Positions 1 to 8,522 are shown, counted from the stretch's first letter. The stretch is 64,000 nt of DNA from an uncultured Pelagibacteraceae bacterium (GCA_902572345.1 CACGEW010000001.1:1-64000); one strand, 5' to 3'. Numbers and translations are program-made. The notes: generated from the letters alone by a model not told the origin.

Positions 1-1
1 T

Positions 2-943
2 TATAAGAAATTGCTCAAATTATTCAATTTTGATAAAAAAAGAGTGTACGATATAAAAGATGCACCTTTTCTTCCAGTAAGGTTATTTAAAGAGGTAGAA
101 TTAAAAAGTGTTAAAGACAGTGCAATCATAAAAGTTCTAAATTCATCAGGAACTTCTGATAATAATTTATCTAAAATTTTTCTAGACAATAAAAATTCAA
201 ATTCTCAATCAAAATCTTTAAGCCTAATCATGAAATCTATTCTAGGAAAAAAAAGAATTCCAATGTTGGTTGTCGATAAAAATTCTAAATTTTCAGATAG
301 AAGAAAAATTAATGCAAGAACCGCTGCAATAAATGGCTTTTCCATATTTGGTAGAGATCATTTTTTCCTATTAAACAATGATAATAGTATTAATTATGAT
401 GGTTTAAATTCATTTTTATTAAAAAATAAAAATCAAAAAATATTTATTTTTGGATTCACAAGCTTAATTTATGAAAATTTAATTCAAAAATTAGTCATAG
501 ATAATCTTCATTTTGATATGAAAAACGCCATACTGCTTCATGGAGGAGGATGGAAGAAAATGGAAAAAGAAAAAATATCAAACAAATCATTCAAAAGTTT
601 ATTGATTTCAAAATTAGGAATAAAAAATATCAGAAATTATTATGGATTAGTTGAACAGACTGGGTCAATTTTCATTGAATGTCCTTGCGGATATTTCGTT
701 ACCTCAAATTTTTCAGATATTTTAATAAGGGACAAAAACTTTAAAATCGTCAAAAATAATACGAAAGGTTTTGTTCAATTAATCTCTTTGCTCCCAACTA
801 GCTATCCAGGACATAACATACTTACAGAAGATTTAGGTGAAATTATCAATAAACCTAATTGTAATTGCTCATTGAAAGGAAAAAGGTTTCTAATACATGG
901 TAGAGTCAAAGAAGCTGAAATAAGAGGTTGTAGTGATGTTTGA
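2..943 (+). CDS. LuxE-family acyl-protein synthetase (5' end outside window)
   Basis: The reading frame is open from base 2, so the true start lies upstream; a TTG at 11 is only the first possible start inside the window. An SSGTSD loop (about residues 45-50 counted from base 11) resembles the nucleotide loop of adenylate-forming LuxE enzymes. YGLVEQTGS (about 211-219), a CPCG pair and ILTEDLG near 273 match the LuxE C-terminal region. LuxE activates a fatty acid as acyl-AMP and passes the acyl group to a protein cysteine. The stop overlaps the next gene, a LuxC-like reductase, so the two should work as a pair. No luxAB or luxD is visible and the context is polysaccharide synthesis, so a role in light emission is unlikely. 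The family call is firm; the substrate is unknown. Confidence 0.8.
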   Translation, partial: YKKLLKLFNFDKKRVYDIKDAPFLPVRLFKEVELKSVKDSAIIKVLNSSGTSDNNLSKIFLDNKNSNSQSKSLSLIMKSILGKKRIPMLVVDKNSKFSDRRKINARTAAINGFSIFGRDHFFLLNNDNSINYDGLNSFLLKNKNQKIFIFGFTSLIYENLIQKLVIDNLHFDMKNAILLHGGGWKKMEKEKISNKSFKSLLISKLGIKNIRNYYGLVEQTGSIFIECPCGYFVTSNFSDILIRDKNFKIVKNNTKGFVQLISLLPTSYPGHNILTEDLGEIINKPNCNCSLKGKRFLIHGRVKEAEIRGCSDV

Positions 944-2132
944 AAAACAGAAAAAAGAAATTAAATATTTGGTAGGCGATGAAAACATCTCTACAAAATT
1001 TTTAACACCATTCCATGAAATAATTTGTGATTTTTTGGGTAAGGTTTCAGAAGAAATTTTAAATGACCGGAGAACAGACAAATTCCCTGACGTAAAAACT
1101 TTAGCTTTTTGGTGTAGAAAAAAAAATATTTTAAATTTAAAAAAGAAATTTTCATCAAAAGAATTAAGGTTTGGTCTTGGACTTATTTTTCACGTCACAC
1201 CCTCAAACGTTCCAACTAATTTTGCATATTCTTTAATTTTTGGTTTATTAACAGGAAATTCAAATATTGTAAAAGTGCCCTCAAAAAACTTTCCCCAAAT
1301 AGATATTATATGTGCTGTTTTGAAAAAGGTCCTAAAATTTAAAAAATATTTGAAAATAAAAAAAATGATTACAATTATTAAATACAGCAAGAATGATGAA
1401 TTTTCAAAAAAAATTTCCTCAATATCTGACGCAAGATTAATTTGGGGCGGAGATGAAACAATAAATAAATTTAAAGAATTTAGGACTCCAGAGAGATCGA
1501 AAGATATTACATTTTCAGATAGATATTCATTTTCAATAATTAACTCAGAAAATTTACTAAAAATAAATAAATTTGAATTTAATTTGTTACTTCAAAGATT
1601 TTATAACGATACTTTTTTAGTTGACCAAAATGCTTGCTCGTCTCCAAGATTAATTGTTTGGACAGGGAAAAAAATTAAACAAGCAAAGTTAAAATTTTGG
1701 AAAAAATTAAACGAAGTAGTATCAAAAAAGTATGATTTACCGGAGGTTGGTGCCATGGATAAATTTAGCCATCTTTGTAAAGATGCAATTAAAAATAAAA
1801 ATTTTAAAGAATTTAAAACTTTCAGTAGCAACATTTATACTATTCAACTAAAAGATTTAGAAGAAAACTCTGACAATATTAAAGGTAAATGGGGTTTTTT
1901 CTATGAATTTCATGTAAATAAATTAGATTATATCTCAAAATTTATAAACAAAAAATATCAAACACTTTCTTATTATGGAGAAAAAAAAGAAAATTTAAAA
2001 AAATTTATAATACGAAATAATATTACAGGTATTGATAGAGTGGTTCCCATCGGTCAAGCTTTAGAAATAGGTTTCTACTGGGATGGATATGATTTAAACA
2101 GTGCTTTATCGAGAATAATAGAGATTAAATGA
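936..2132 (+). CDS. LuxC-like acyl-CoA/acyl-protein reductase
   Basis: This 398-residue protein is of the LuxC family, which reduces acyl thioesters to aldehydes with NADPH. The signature around residues 80-100 (FHVTPSNVP followed by a Gly-rich helix) is the nucleotide-binding region. QNACSSP near residue 234 contains the cysteine expected to carry the acyl group. ATG at 936 is chosen because AGAGG lies 8 bases upstream; GTG at 933 is an alternative. It overlaps the LuxE-like gene by 8 bases and its stop overlaps the dehydratase gene, implying translational coupling. The likely role is delivery of an aldehyde from an activated acyl group within the 1-6453 module. The substrate is not predictable from sequence. 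Confidence 0.85.
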   Translation: MFEKQKKEIKYLVGDENISTKFLTPFHEIICDFLGKVSEEILNDRRTDKFPDVKTLAFWCRKKNILNLKKKFSSKELRFGLGLIFHVTPSNVPTNFAYSLIFGLLTGNSNIVKVPSKNFPQIDIICAVLKKVLKFKKYLKIKKMITIIKYSKNDEFSKKISSISDARLIWGGDETINKFKEFRTPERSKDITFSDRYSFSIINSENLLKINKFEFNLLLQRFYNDTFLVDQNACSSPRLIVWTGKKIKQAKLKFWKKLNEVVSKKYDLPEVGAMDKFSHLCKDAIKNKNFKEFKTFSSNIYTIQLKDLEENSDNIKGKWGFFYEFHVNKLDYISKFINKKYQTLSYYGEKKENLKKFIIRNNITGIDRVVPIGQALEIGFYWDGYDLNSALSRIIEIK

Positions 2133-2593
2133 AAAAACTAATTTTAGATTTAAAGGGAATAAAAGAATATCAACAGAATAGAGCACCTTATCTGCTTATA
2201 GATTATGCTACAGAAGTCTTGCCAGGGGAAAGTGCAAAAGGCTATAAAGATCTTAAGGAAGACGAATGGTTTTTTAAAGTACATTGGCCTAATGACCCAA
2301 ATATGCCTGGCATGTTACAAATTGAGTCCCTTGTTCAAATGTGTGCTCTTGCAATTTTAACTTTACCAGGCAACAAAGGAAAAGTAGTTTACTTGACATC
2401 AGCAAATAACTTAAAATTTATTAAAAAGGTTATTCCTAAAACAAGACTTTATTTAGATACTAGAATAAAAAGCTTCAAAAGAGGTATTGCATCGTGCGAA
2501 GGTACTGGTATTGTGAATGAAACAATTGTTTGCAAAGCAGAATTTAACCTAATACAACCAGAGGAAATTGAAAAATATACTTTAAAGAAATAA
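2129..2593 (+). CDS. Hotdog-fold FabZ/FabA-like hydroxyacyl-ACP dehydratase
   Basis: This 154-residue single hotdog-domain protein is close to the usual FabZ length. The motif VHWPNDPNMPGMLQIES (about residues 49-66) corresponds to the FabZ motif with its active-site His and Glu; both are present, although the GHFP spacing differs from housekeeping FabZ. It would dehydrate a beta-hydroxyacyl group on a carrier protein. The start overlaps the LuxC stop by 4 bases and the radical SAM gene follows 3 bases after. With the SDR (3663) and the ACP (6214) it supplies two of the reductive-cycle steps of acyl metabolism, but no condensing enzyme is present. A thioesterase-like role for this hotdog protein cannot be excluded. 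Confidence 0.7.
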   Translation: MKKLILDLKGIKEYQQNRAPYLLIDYATEVLPGESAKGYKDLKEDEWFFKVHWPNDPNMPGMLQIESLVQMCALAILTLPGNKGKVVYLTSANNLKFIKKVIPKTRLYLDTRIKSFKRGIASCEGTGIVNETIVCKAEFNLIQPEEIEKYTLKK

Positions 2594-2596
2594 ATT

Positions 2597-3658
2597 ATGC
2601 CAATTGCTTCATCACTTTTAAACAAACCGAGATTAGTAAAAAAACTAAAAGATTTTTATGATTATGTTCAGAAAAATGATGGAAAAGTTGGAACGAAAAC
2701 AAGAGGTATTGATTTAAATTTTAATAATGCATGCAATCTAAGGTGTAAATATTGTTTTACTAATTCTCCAAAAGGAGATCATGTAAAAGAATATTTAGAT
2801 ATTAAAGCTATTCGAAAGTTAGCTGACGAGGCAGACGAGCTTGGTTATTTCGAATTTGATTTGCAAGGCGGTGAACTTCTTTTACAACCAAAAAAATTAT
2901 TTGAGGTGTTAGAGGCAATACGACCTGAGAGATTTTATATGTATTTAACAACAAATGGATTTTATCTGGATAAAGCTATGGCAAAAAAATTAGCAGATTA
3001 TAAAGTAAGTAGGGTTTCCGTAAGTATTGATAGTATGGATGAAAAAATACACGATGAAATTAGAGGAAGAAAAGATTCATGGAGAAGAGCAATAGAGGCT
3101 CTAAAACACGTTAAAGATGCTGGTATGGATCCTTATCTTAATATTACAGTTGGTCATTACAATGCAAACACAGAACATTTTAAGCAATTGCTTGATTACT
3201 CGAAAGATCAAAAATATAAAACCTTATTAAACGTAGCAGTGCCATCTGGAATGTGGCAAAATGCTCAGGAAATTATCTGTGATGAAAAAGATAGAGAGTA
3301 TTTAAGAAAAATAAGAAAAGAATATAAAAATTTAGTAAGAAATGTTTGGAACCCATTCGATAAAAATCATGAAAAAATATTGGGCTGTACAACAGTAAAC
3401 AGAATTTACGTAACTCCTATAGGAGATGTATTAGTATGTCCTTACGTCCACATTAAAATTGGAAATATTTTTGAAAAACCCTTGAAAGAAATAATTGACC
3501 ATGGTTTCAGCATTAAATATTTTAGAAATCATAGTGATTTATGTTTAGCTGGAGAAGATAAAGAATTTATTAAGAAATTCATGACAAAAAGTGGTCAGAC
3601 AATATTTAAACCAGCCTTAGCTAAGGATATTTTTAGCAGTGAAGATTTTGTAAAGTAA
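2597..3658 (+). CDS. Radical SAM protein with C-terminal cysteine region
   Basis: The protein has 353 residues. The CxxxCxxC cluster motif NACNLRCKYC (about residues 46-55) binds the SAM-cleaving 4Fe-4S cluster. The DLQGGELLL segment and the TTNG motif further on are typical of radical SAM barrels. A C-terminal region with GCTTVNR, VLVCPY and a late cysteine (LCLAG) looks like a SPASM/Twitch-type auxiliary cluster domain, as in maturases and some sugar or acyl-modifying enzymes. It sits between the dehydratase and the SDR in a tightly packed operon, so a radical step on an ACP-bound or sugar intermediate is possible. The reaction cannot be deduced. The family call is strong. Confidence 0.8.
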   Translation: MPIASSLLNKPRLVKKLKDFYDYVQKNDGKVGTKTRGIDLNFNNACNLRCKYCFTNSPKGDHVKEYLDIKAIRKLADEADELGYFEFDLQGGELLLQPKKLFEVLEAIRPERFYMYLTTNGFYLDKAMAKKLADYKVSRVSVSIDSMDEKIHDEIRGRKDSWRRAIEALKHVKDAGMDPYLNITVGHYNANTEHFKQLLDYSKDQKYKTLLNVAVPSGMWQNAQEIICDEKDREYLRKIRKEYKNLVRNVWNPFDKNHEKILGCTTVNRIYVTPIGDVLVCPYVHIKIGNIFEKPLKEIIDHGFSIKYFRNHSDLCLAGEDKEFIKKFMTKSGQTIFKPALAKDIFSSEDFVK

Positions 3659-3662
3659 ATAG

Positions 3663-4409
3663 ATGTTACTAAAAAATAAAGTTGCGGTTATTACTGGCTG
3701 CAATAAAGGTATAGGAAAAAAAACCCTCGAAGTTTTCTCTAGTAACGGAGCTAATGTATTTGCGTGTGTAAGAAAAGTTGATAATAAATTTACTTCATTT
3801 TGCTCCTCACTTTCGAAAGAAAACAGATGTAAGATTTTTCCAATAGCATTTGATTTAAATGACGAATCTCAAGTCAAGGAAGCCGCACTACAAATTAATA
3901 AAAATGTGGCAAAAGTTGATATACTTATAAATAATGCAGCAGCAATTCAAACTTCTTTATTTCAAATGACAGCGCAAAAGGAATTAAAGGAAACTTTTCA
4001 AACAAATGTGTTTTCCCAGGCTCTTTTCACAAGATATATTTTAAAATCTATGATTAAAAAAAAAACAGGAGGAAGTATAGTTTTTATATCATCTACCTCA
4101 GCCTTGGATGGAAATGTAGGTAGAAATGTATATTCATCTACTAAGGCAGCAATTATCAGTCAAATGCAAGTTCTCTCAAGAGAAATAGGCAGTTCTAATA
4201 TAAGGGTAAATGCTGTTGCACCCGGATTAACCAATACAGAAATGCTTATCAAAAACACTCCTGAAAAAATTATTAAAGAAATAGAAAATAAAATCTCTTT
4301 ACGTAGAATTGCTGATACAAAAGAAATTGCTAACTTAATTTTGTTTCTTGCTTCTGATTTGTCCTCATATATTACTGGCCAAGTGATTAGAGCAGATGGT
4401 GGTATGTGA
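3663..4409 (+). CDS. SDR-family oxidoreductase, 3-oxoacyl-ACP reductase (FabG)-like
   Basis: This 248-residue classical short-chain dehydrogenase has an N-terminal TGCNKGIG cofactor motif (about residues 11-18), NNAA near 90, a catalytic Ser in ISSTSA, and YSSTK (about 157-161) giving the Tyr-Lys pair. The length and the C-terminal ADGGM end match FabG-like enzymes. It would reduce a keto group on an acyl-carrier-bound or sugar substrate with NAD(P)H. It starts 4 bases after the radical SAM gene and overlaps the split transketolase N-half by 4 bases. An operon-specific reductase is more likely than housekeeping FabG, since it lacks the fabD and fabF neighbours. Confidence 0.8.
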   Translation: MLLKNKVAVITGCNKGIGKKTLEVFSSNGANVFACVRKVDNKFTSFCSSLSKENRCKIFPIAFDLNDESQVKEAALQINKNVAKVDILINNAAAIQTSLFQMTAQKELKETFQTNVFSQALFTRYILKSMIKKKTGGSIVFISSTSALDGNVGRNVYSSTKAAIISQMQVLSREIGSSNIRVNAVAPGLTNTEMLIKNTPEKIIKEIENKISLRRIADTKEIANLILFLASDLSSYITGQVIRADGGM

Positions 4410-5254
4410 TGAAAGATAAGAATAAAGATATAGATAAAATAGGACTATTTTCTAAAAATATTAAAAGAAAAATATTAGAAATGGCTTATGTGGCAGGTTC
4501 AAGCAGCTCTCACTTTGGAGGAGCCCTTTCAATTGTAGAAATTATCTCAACATTATTTGCCCATCAATTAAATATTAAGAAGGATGACCCAGAGTGGCTT
4601 GAAAGGGATAGATTTATATTGAGCAAGGGTCATGCATGTTTAGCCTATTATGCTGCCTTGTCGGAAATAGGTTATTTATCAGAAGAAGATCTAAAAACTT
4701 TTGAAAAAGATGGAAGTATTCTGTCTGGCCATCCTGTAAAAAGCCCAAAACACGGAATTGAATTTTCTACTGGATCGCTTGGAATAGGCTTATCAATAGG
4801 GTTGGGACTAGCTTTAGGAGCAAAAAAGAAAAAAAAAACAAATAAAGTTTACATTATAATTGGCGACGGGGAATGTAACGAAGGCTCAATTTGGGAAAGC
4901 GCATTAGCTGCACCTAATTTAAAATTAGATAACTTAGTTGTTATAGTTGATAAAAACAATTTCCAGCAGACCGGCTCAACTGAAAATATAATGAATACGG
5001 ATAAATTGAAAGATAAGTGGGTCAGTTTTGGATGGAGTGTGAGGGAGGTTAACGGACATGATATTAATGAATTATTAAATTATTTTGCTTCACTTAAAGA
5101 CAACTCAAATACCCCTAACCTTTTGATAGCAAATACAATTAAAGGTAAAGGATTTTCTTTCTCTGAAAATAATAATGATTGGCATCATGCTGTAATGACT
5201 AAAACAAATTACGAAAAAGCCATGCAAGAACTTAAGGAGAATAATGATAATTGA
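4406..5254 (+). CDS. Transketolase, N-terminal (TPP-binding) half
   Basis: This 282-residue protein corresponds only to the thiamine-diphosphate-binding domain of transketolase. It carries the HFGGALSIVEI segment near the N terminus, LSKGHACLAYYAAL, and the GDGECNEGSIWE motif from about residue 153, which binds the Mg-TPP diphosphate. The C-terminal half is encoded by the next gene, with overlapping ends (5244-5254), so the two form one split enzyme. The housekeeping tkt is a separate full-length gene at 33042. A dedicated split transketolase inside a sugar and acyl island suggests transfer of a two-carbon ketol unit to an aldehyde made locally. Confidence 0.88.
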   Translation: MMKDKNKDIDKIGLFSKNIKRKILEMAYVAGSSSSHFGGALSIVEIISTLFAHQLNIKKDDPEWLERDRFILSKGHACLAYYAALSEIGYLSEEDLKTFEKDGSILSGHPVKSPKHGIEFSTGSLGIGLSIGLGLALGAKKKKKTNKVYIIIGDGECNEGSIWESALAAPNLKLDNLVVIVDKNNFQQTGSTENIMNTDKLKDKWVSFGWSVREVNGHDINELLNYFASLKDNSNTPNLLIANTIKGKGFSFSENNNDWHHAVMTKTNYEKAMQELKENNDN

Positions 5255-6209
5255 TCAAAAGCAAATTAAGATGTGGTCAACCATAGGCTCTAGGGCAACT
5301 TTAGGAATGGCATTATTAGAGATTTCAAAAAAAAGGGAAAAACTAATGGTTTTAAGTAGCGATGTATCTACTTCAGCAGGATTAGATCGTTTTAGAAAAT
5401 TGAATCAAGATCAATACGTAGAGCTAGGAATTTCAGAACAAAATATGATTGGTATGGCCACAGGTCTCGCCGCTGAAAATTTTGATGTAGTTACAACTAC
5501 TTTCGCACCTTTTCAAACAATTCGTTGCTGTGAGCAAATAAAAGTCAATCTCGGTTACATGAAGCATAAAGTTATATTTGTAGGACTAGCAAGCGGGCTT
5601 GCACTTGGAAACTTAGGTTATACTCATTGTTGTATTGAGGATATTGGAATTTTAAGATCTATTCCAAATATCACAATTATTTCTCCAGCAGATTCATTAG
5701 AAGTTGTAAAAAGTTTAGAGGCCTCTTTTAATAATGATCAAGCTACTTATATCAGGTTGACAGGCACAGCTAACAATCCAATCGTTTATAAAGAAGATTA
5801 TAAATTTGAAATAGGTAAAGGGATAAAACTCATGGATGGTAAAGATGTAACAATTTTTTGTACAGGTAGAATGGTTTATAATAGTCTTGAAGCAGCTAAA
5901 TTATTAAAAGATCAGAATGTTAATGCTTCCGTGATTAATATTCATACAATTAAACCAATTGATAAAAAACTTATTGAGGAGGCAAACGAAACAAAAGTAA
6001 TTTTCTCAGTAGAAGAACACAATACAATAGGAGGATTAGGTAGCGCGATAGCAGAACACAATTCTACAATCAGAAATTCTGTTAAACATATAAGGTTAGG
6101 AGTTCAAGACACCTATTCAGTAGGAGGTAGTTATGACTATCTTCAAAAAAAACATGGACTCTCCGCAAGTAACATTGTAGAAAGCGTCATTAAAAATTTA
6201 AGAAATTAA
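5244..6209 (+). CDS. Transketolase, C-terminal (pyrimidine-binding plus C-domain) half
   Basis: This 321-residue partner of the preceding gene has the pyrimidine-binding domain. ELGISEQNMIGMATG (about residues 59-73) contains the Glu that activates TPP. The remainder matches the transketolase C-terminal domain, including VEEHNTIGGLGSA near residue 255. The overlap with the N-half implies coupled translation. Split transketolases of this type occur in many bacteria. Four bases downstream is an acyl carrier protein, so the acceptor aldehyde may derive from a carrier-bound acyl group via the LuxC-like reductase; this is inference. Confidence 0.88.
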   Translation: MIIDQKQIKMWSTIGSRATLGMALLEISKKREKLMVLSSDVSTSAGLDRFRKLNQDQYVELGISEQNMIGMATGLAAENFDVVTTTFAPFQTIRCCEQIKVNLGYMKHKVIFVGLASGLALGNLGYTHCCIEDIGILRSIPNITIISPADSLEVVKSLEASFNNDQATYIRLTGTANNPIVYKEDYKFEIGKGIKLMDGKDVTIFCTGRMVYNSLEAAKLLKDQNVNASVINIHTIKPIDKKLIEEANETKVIFSVEEHNTIGGLGSAIAEHNSTIRNSVKHIRLGVQDTYSVGGSYDYLQKKHGLSASNIVESVIKNLRN

Positions 6210-6213
6210 TCTA

Positions 6214-6453
6214 ATGAACAATAATGAGAAATATAAAAATGTTTTTTCAAAGTCTCTTTCAATAGAGTCTTCAAAAGTTTCTGAAAATTTAAAATATAAT
6301 GATATACCTGAGTGGGACTCGATCGGCCATATGACTTTAATTTCTGGATTAGAGGATGAATTTAATATCTCTATAGAAACCGATGACATAATAGATTTCA
6401 GTTCTTTTGAAAAAGGAAAAGAAATATTGAAAAAATATAAAATAACTTTTTAA
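6214..6453 (+). CDS. Acyl carrier protein
   Basis: This 79-residue acidic helical protein has the carrier motif WDSIGHM, whose Ser36 is the expected 4'-phosphopantetheine attachment site, followed by an acidic helix II-like stretch (GLEDEFNISIETDD). It is probably not the housekeeping AcpP, because the motif is DSIGHM rather than DSLD and the gene lacks fab neighbours. As the last gene of the 1-6453 run it is the natural carrier for the LuxE-like, dehydratase and SDR enzymes. The ACP fold is confidently recognised; the cargo is unknown. Confidence 0.85.
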   Translation: MNNNEKYKNVFSKSLSIESSKVSENLKYNDIPEWDSIGHMTLISGLEDEFNISIETDDIIDFSSFEKGKEILKKYKITF

Positions 6454-6492
6454 ATAAAATAATGTTAAATTTACTTATGTTTAAATATTGAT

Positions 6493-7803
6493 ATGGAAAT
6501 TAAACACTACTCTAATTCTTTTTTATCTATAAAATCTGGGAATACAAAAATAATTTGCGATCCATGGGTCGGAACAACCTCAGAGAACGCATGGATTTCA
6601 GACCCACTACATTATGGTGGTGAAAAAATAGTTAAAGCTTATAAACCAAAGTATATTTATATAAGCCATTTACACTGTGATCATTTTGATCCTAATTTAC
6701 TAAGTAAAATAGATAAAAATAATTCAACAATAATAATTAAAAAATTCAAAATCCCATCTATTAAAAATAGGATTAAAAATATTGGTTTCAAAAAAATATT
6801 AGAATTAGAAGAGTGGACAGTAAAAAAAATAAGCAAGGACATTTCAATAGCGATAGTTCCTCAATTGACAAATAATAATGATGGAATTGAAACTAATATT
6901 GAGTACGATTTAGATACTTCAATATTAATAAAATGTCATAAATCAAATAAAATTTTTTATAATAATGTAGACAATCCTATTGACCTTAAACATATAAAAA
7001 AAATTAGAGAGTTTGTAAAAAATAAAATGAGATCAAAAATTGATATCTGTACATTTAATATAGGTGCTGCAAGCGAATATCCCCAATGTTTTTTGAATAT
7101 CAATCGAGACGCAGAGAGAAAAAAAATTATAGAAAAAAGTATAACTAAAACAATGAAGAAAATTAAGATTTTAGGAGCAAAAGCTTTCTTCCCAAGCGGT
7201 GGATCATATAAAGTATCAGGAAAATTTTATAATTTAAATAAATTTGTAGCTTTACCCAACATTCAAGCTCTCAAAAAACTCGAAAACAAAAATTTTAAAT
7301 TTTTTAACTTGTTAGGCGGCCAGACATTGAAAATTACAAAAAAAGAATTTACCATTGATAAGAATAAACTCAAACTTTCATTTAATGATAATGCTGTAGG
7401 GAAAATAAAATATTCATACGAGAAAAAAAAGAAACCTGATTTAAATGAAATTAATCATACATTCTATAAATCTTCAGCCAATTACTATTCAAGATTAAAA
7501 AAATATAATATAAGTCAAAAATGGAAAATTAATTTTTTAGTTTTTGATGAAATTAAGTTAAATAGACAAGCAAAAATTGATTTTAAAAAGTCAAAAATTT
7601 TAAAAAAATACGAGCTAGATTATCCTAATAAAGGCAAAACATATTTTCTAGACATATTTTTAGATCTTAAACTATTTTATAGTTTACTTTCAAGAAAGTC
7701 ATCTTGGAATACCGCTTTGTCTGGATCTCTTATACTTTTTAAAAGAAAGCCAAATAAGTTTTTGCCTGACATACCTTTTTCTCTCAATTTTTTAACTATT
7801 TAA
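6493..7803 (+). CDS. Metallo-beta-lactamase-fold protein, UlaG/CMP-Neu5Ac hydroxylase-like
   Basis: The 436-residue protein begins directly with an MBL fold: a DPWVG segment near residue 23 and the zinc motif HLHCDH near residues 59-64. Asp and His ligand candidates follow further on. The overall plan (N-terminal MBL and a long C-terminal region) resembles UlaG-like hydrolases and the MBL part of CMP-N-acetylneuraminate hydroxylase, but no Rieske cysteine/histidine motif is visible. The next gene, 8 bases downstream, is a CMP-sugar synthetase, which makes action on a CMP-linked or nonulosonate-type sugar plausible. The fold is well supported and the function speculative. A 39-base AT-rich gap separates it from the ACP gene. 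Confidence 0.65.
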   Translation: MEIKHYSNSFLSIKSGNTKIICDPWVGTTSENAWISDPLHYGGEKIVKAYKPKYIYISHLHCDHFDPNLLSKIDKNNSTIIIKKFKIPSIKNRIKNIGFKKILELEEWTVKKISKDISIAIVPQLTNNNDGIETNIEYDLDTSILIKCHKSNKIFYNNVDNPIDLKHIKKIREFVKNKMRSKIDICTFNIGAASEYPQCFLNINRDAERKKIIEKSITKTMKKIKILGAKAFFPSGGSYKVSGKFYNLNKFVALPNIQALKKLENKNFKFFNLLGGQTLKITKKEFTIDKNKLKLSFNDNAVGKIKYSYEKKKKPDLNEINHTFYKSSANYYSRLKKYNISQKWKINFLVFDEIKLNRQAKIDFKKSKILKKYELDYPNKGKTYFLDIFLDLKLFYSLLSRKSSWNTALSGSLILFKRKPNKFLPDIPFSLNFLTI

Positions 7804-7811
7804 TTAATATA

Positions 7812-8489
7812 ATGGCTATATGTATTATTCCAGCTAGAAAAGGTAGCAAGAGGATAAAAAATAAAAATATAAAAAAAATAAACAAAATTCCTCTAATCTC
7901 AATGGTCATAAAGTTAGCGTTAAGGTCGAAACTTTTTGATAAAGTAATTGTTTCAACAGACTCAAAATCAATTTCAAAAATTGCTGTTATGAGTGGAGCA
8001 GAAGCGCCATATTTAAGAAATAAAAAACTTTCTAATAATTACACACCCACATATGAAGTATTAATCGATGTTGTAAAAAAACTAAAAATAAAAAATAAAT
8101 TTATCTTTTGTATTTATCCCACTTCTATTATGACAAAGACACAAGATCTAAGAAAAGCTTTTAAGTTAATAAAAATTAAAAAAGCAGATTTTCTTTGTCC
8201 TGTAATTAAAAACGAAAATAATTTACTTAGATCGTATATAAAAACAGGGCAATTTATAAAATACTTATTACCCAAGTATAGATTATACAGAAGCCAAGAT
8301 TTGCCAGAAATCTTTTCAGACGTAGGATCATTTTATATATATAGATTAAAAGCTTTAAAAAAGTTGAGTAAAAAAAATCCTATTCCAATAAAATCAATTA
8401 AATATGTCTTAAAAAACAAGTTTATTGATATTAATTATCCTAAAGACCTTAAACTTGTAAGAAAAATTTTTAAAAATAAGACCAATTAA
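7812..8489 (+). CDS. CMP-nonulosonate (acylneuraminate/pseudaminate-type) cytidylyltransferase
   Basis: This 225-residue GT-A-fold nucleotidyltransferase has PARKGSKRIKNKN (about residues 7-19), the CTP-binding signature of the NeuA/PseF/KdsB group. VIVSTDSKSI and GAEAPYLR further on are especially like PseF and NeuA. It activates a nonulosonic-type sugar as its CMP derivative for transfer to a surface glycan. PseB and PseC genes occur downstream, but no PseI/NeuB-type synthase is in the window, so the exact sugar is unresolved. The gene follows the MBL-fold protein closely, in the same orientation. Confidence 0.82.
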   Translation: MAICIIPARKGSKRIKNKNIKKINKIPLISMVIKLALRSKLFDKVIVSTDSKSISKIAVMSGAEAPYLRNKKLSNNYTPTYEVLIDVVKKLKIKNKFIFCIYPTSIMTKTQDLRKAFKLIKIKKADFLCPVIKNENNLLRSYIKTGQFIKYLLPKYRLYRSQDLPEIFSDVGSFYIYRLKALKKLSKKNPIPIKSIKYVLKNKFIDINYPKDLKLVRKIFKNKTN

Positions 8490-8522
8490 AATTTTTAATA
8501 AAGTCCAAAAAATAGTAAAATT

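Noticed and set aside
2-2132. Bioluminescence (lux) operon
   Set aside because: LuxE- and LuxC-like genes are present but no luxA, luxB or luxD follows; neighbours are sugar and ACP enzymes.
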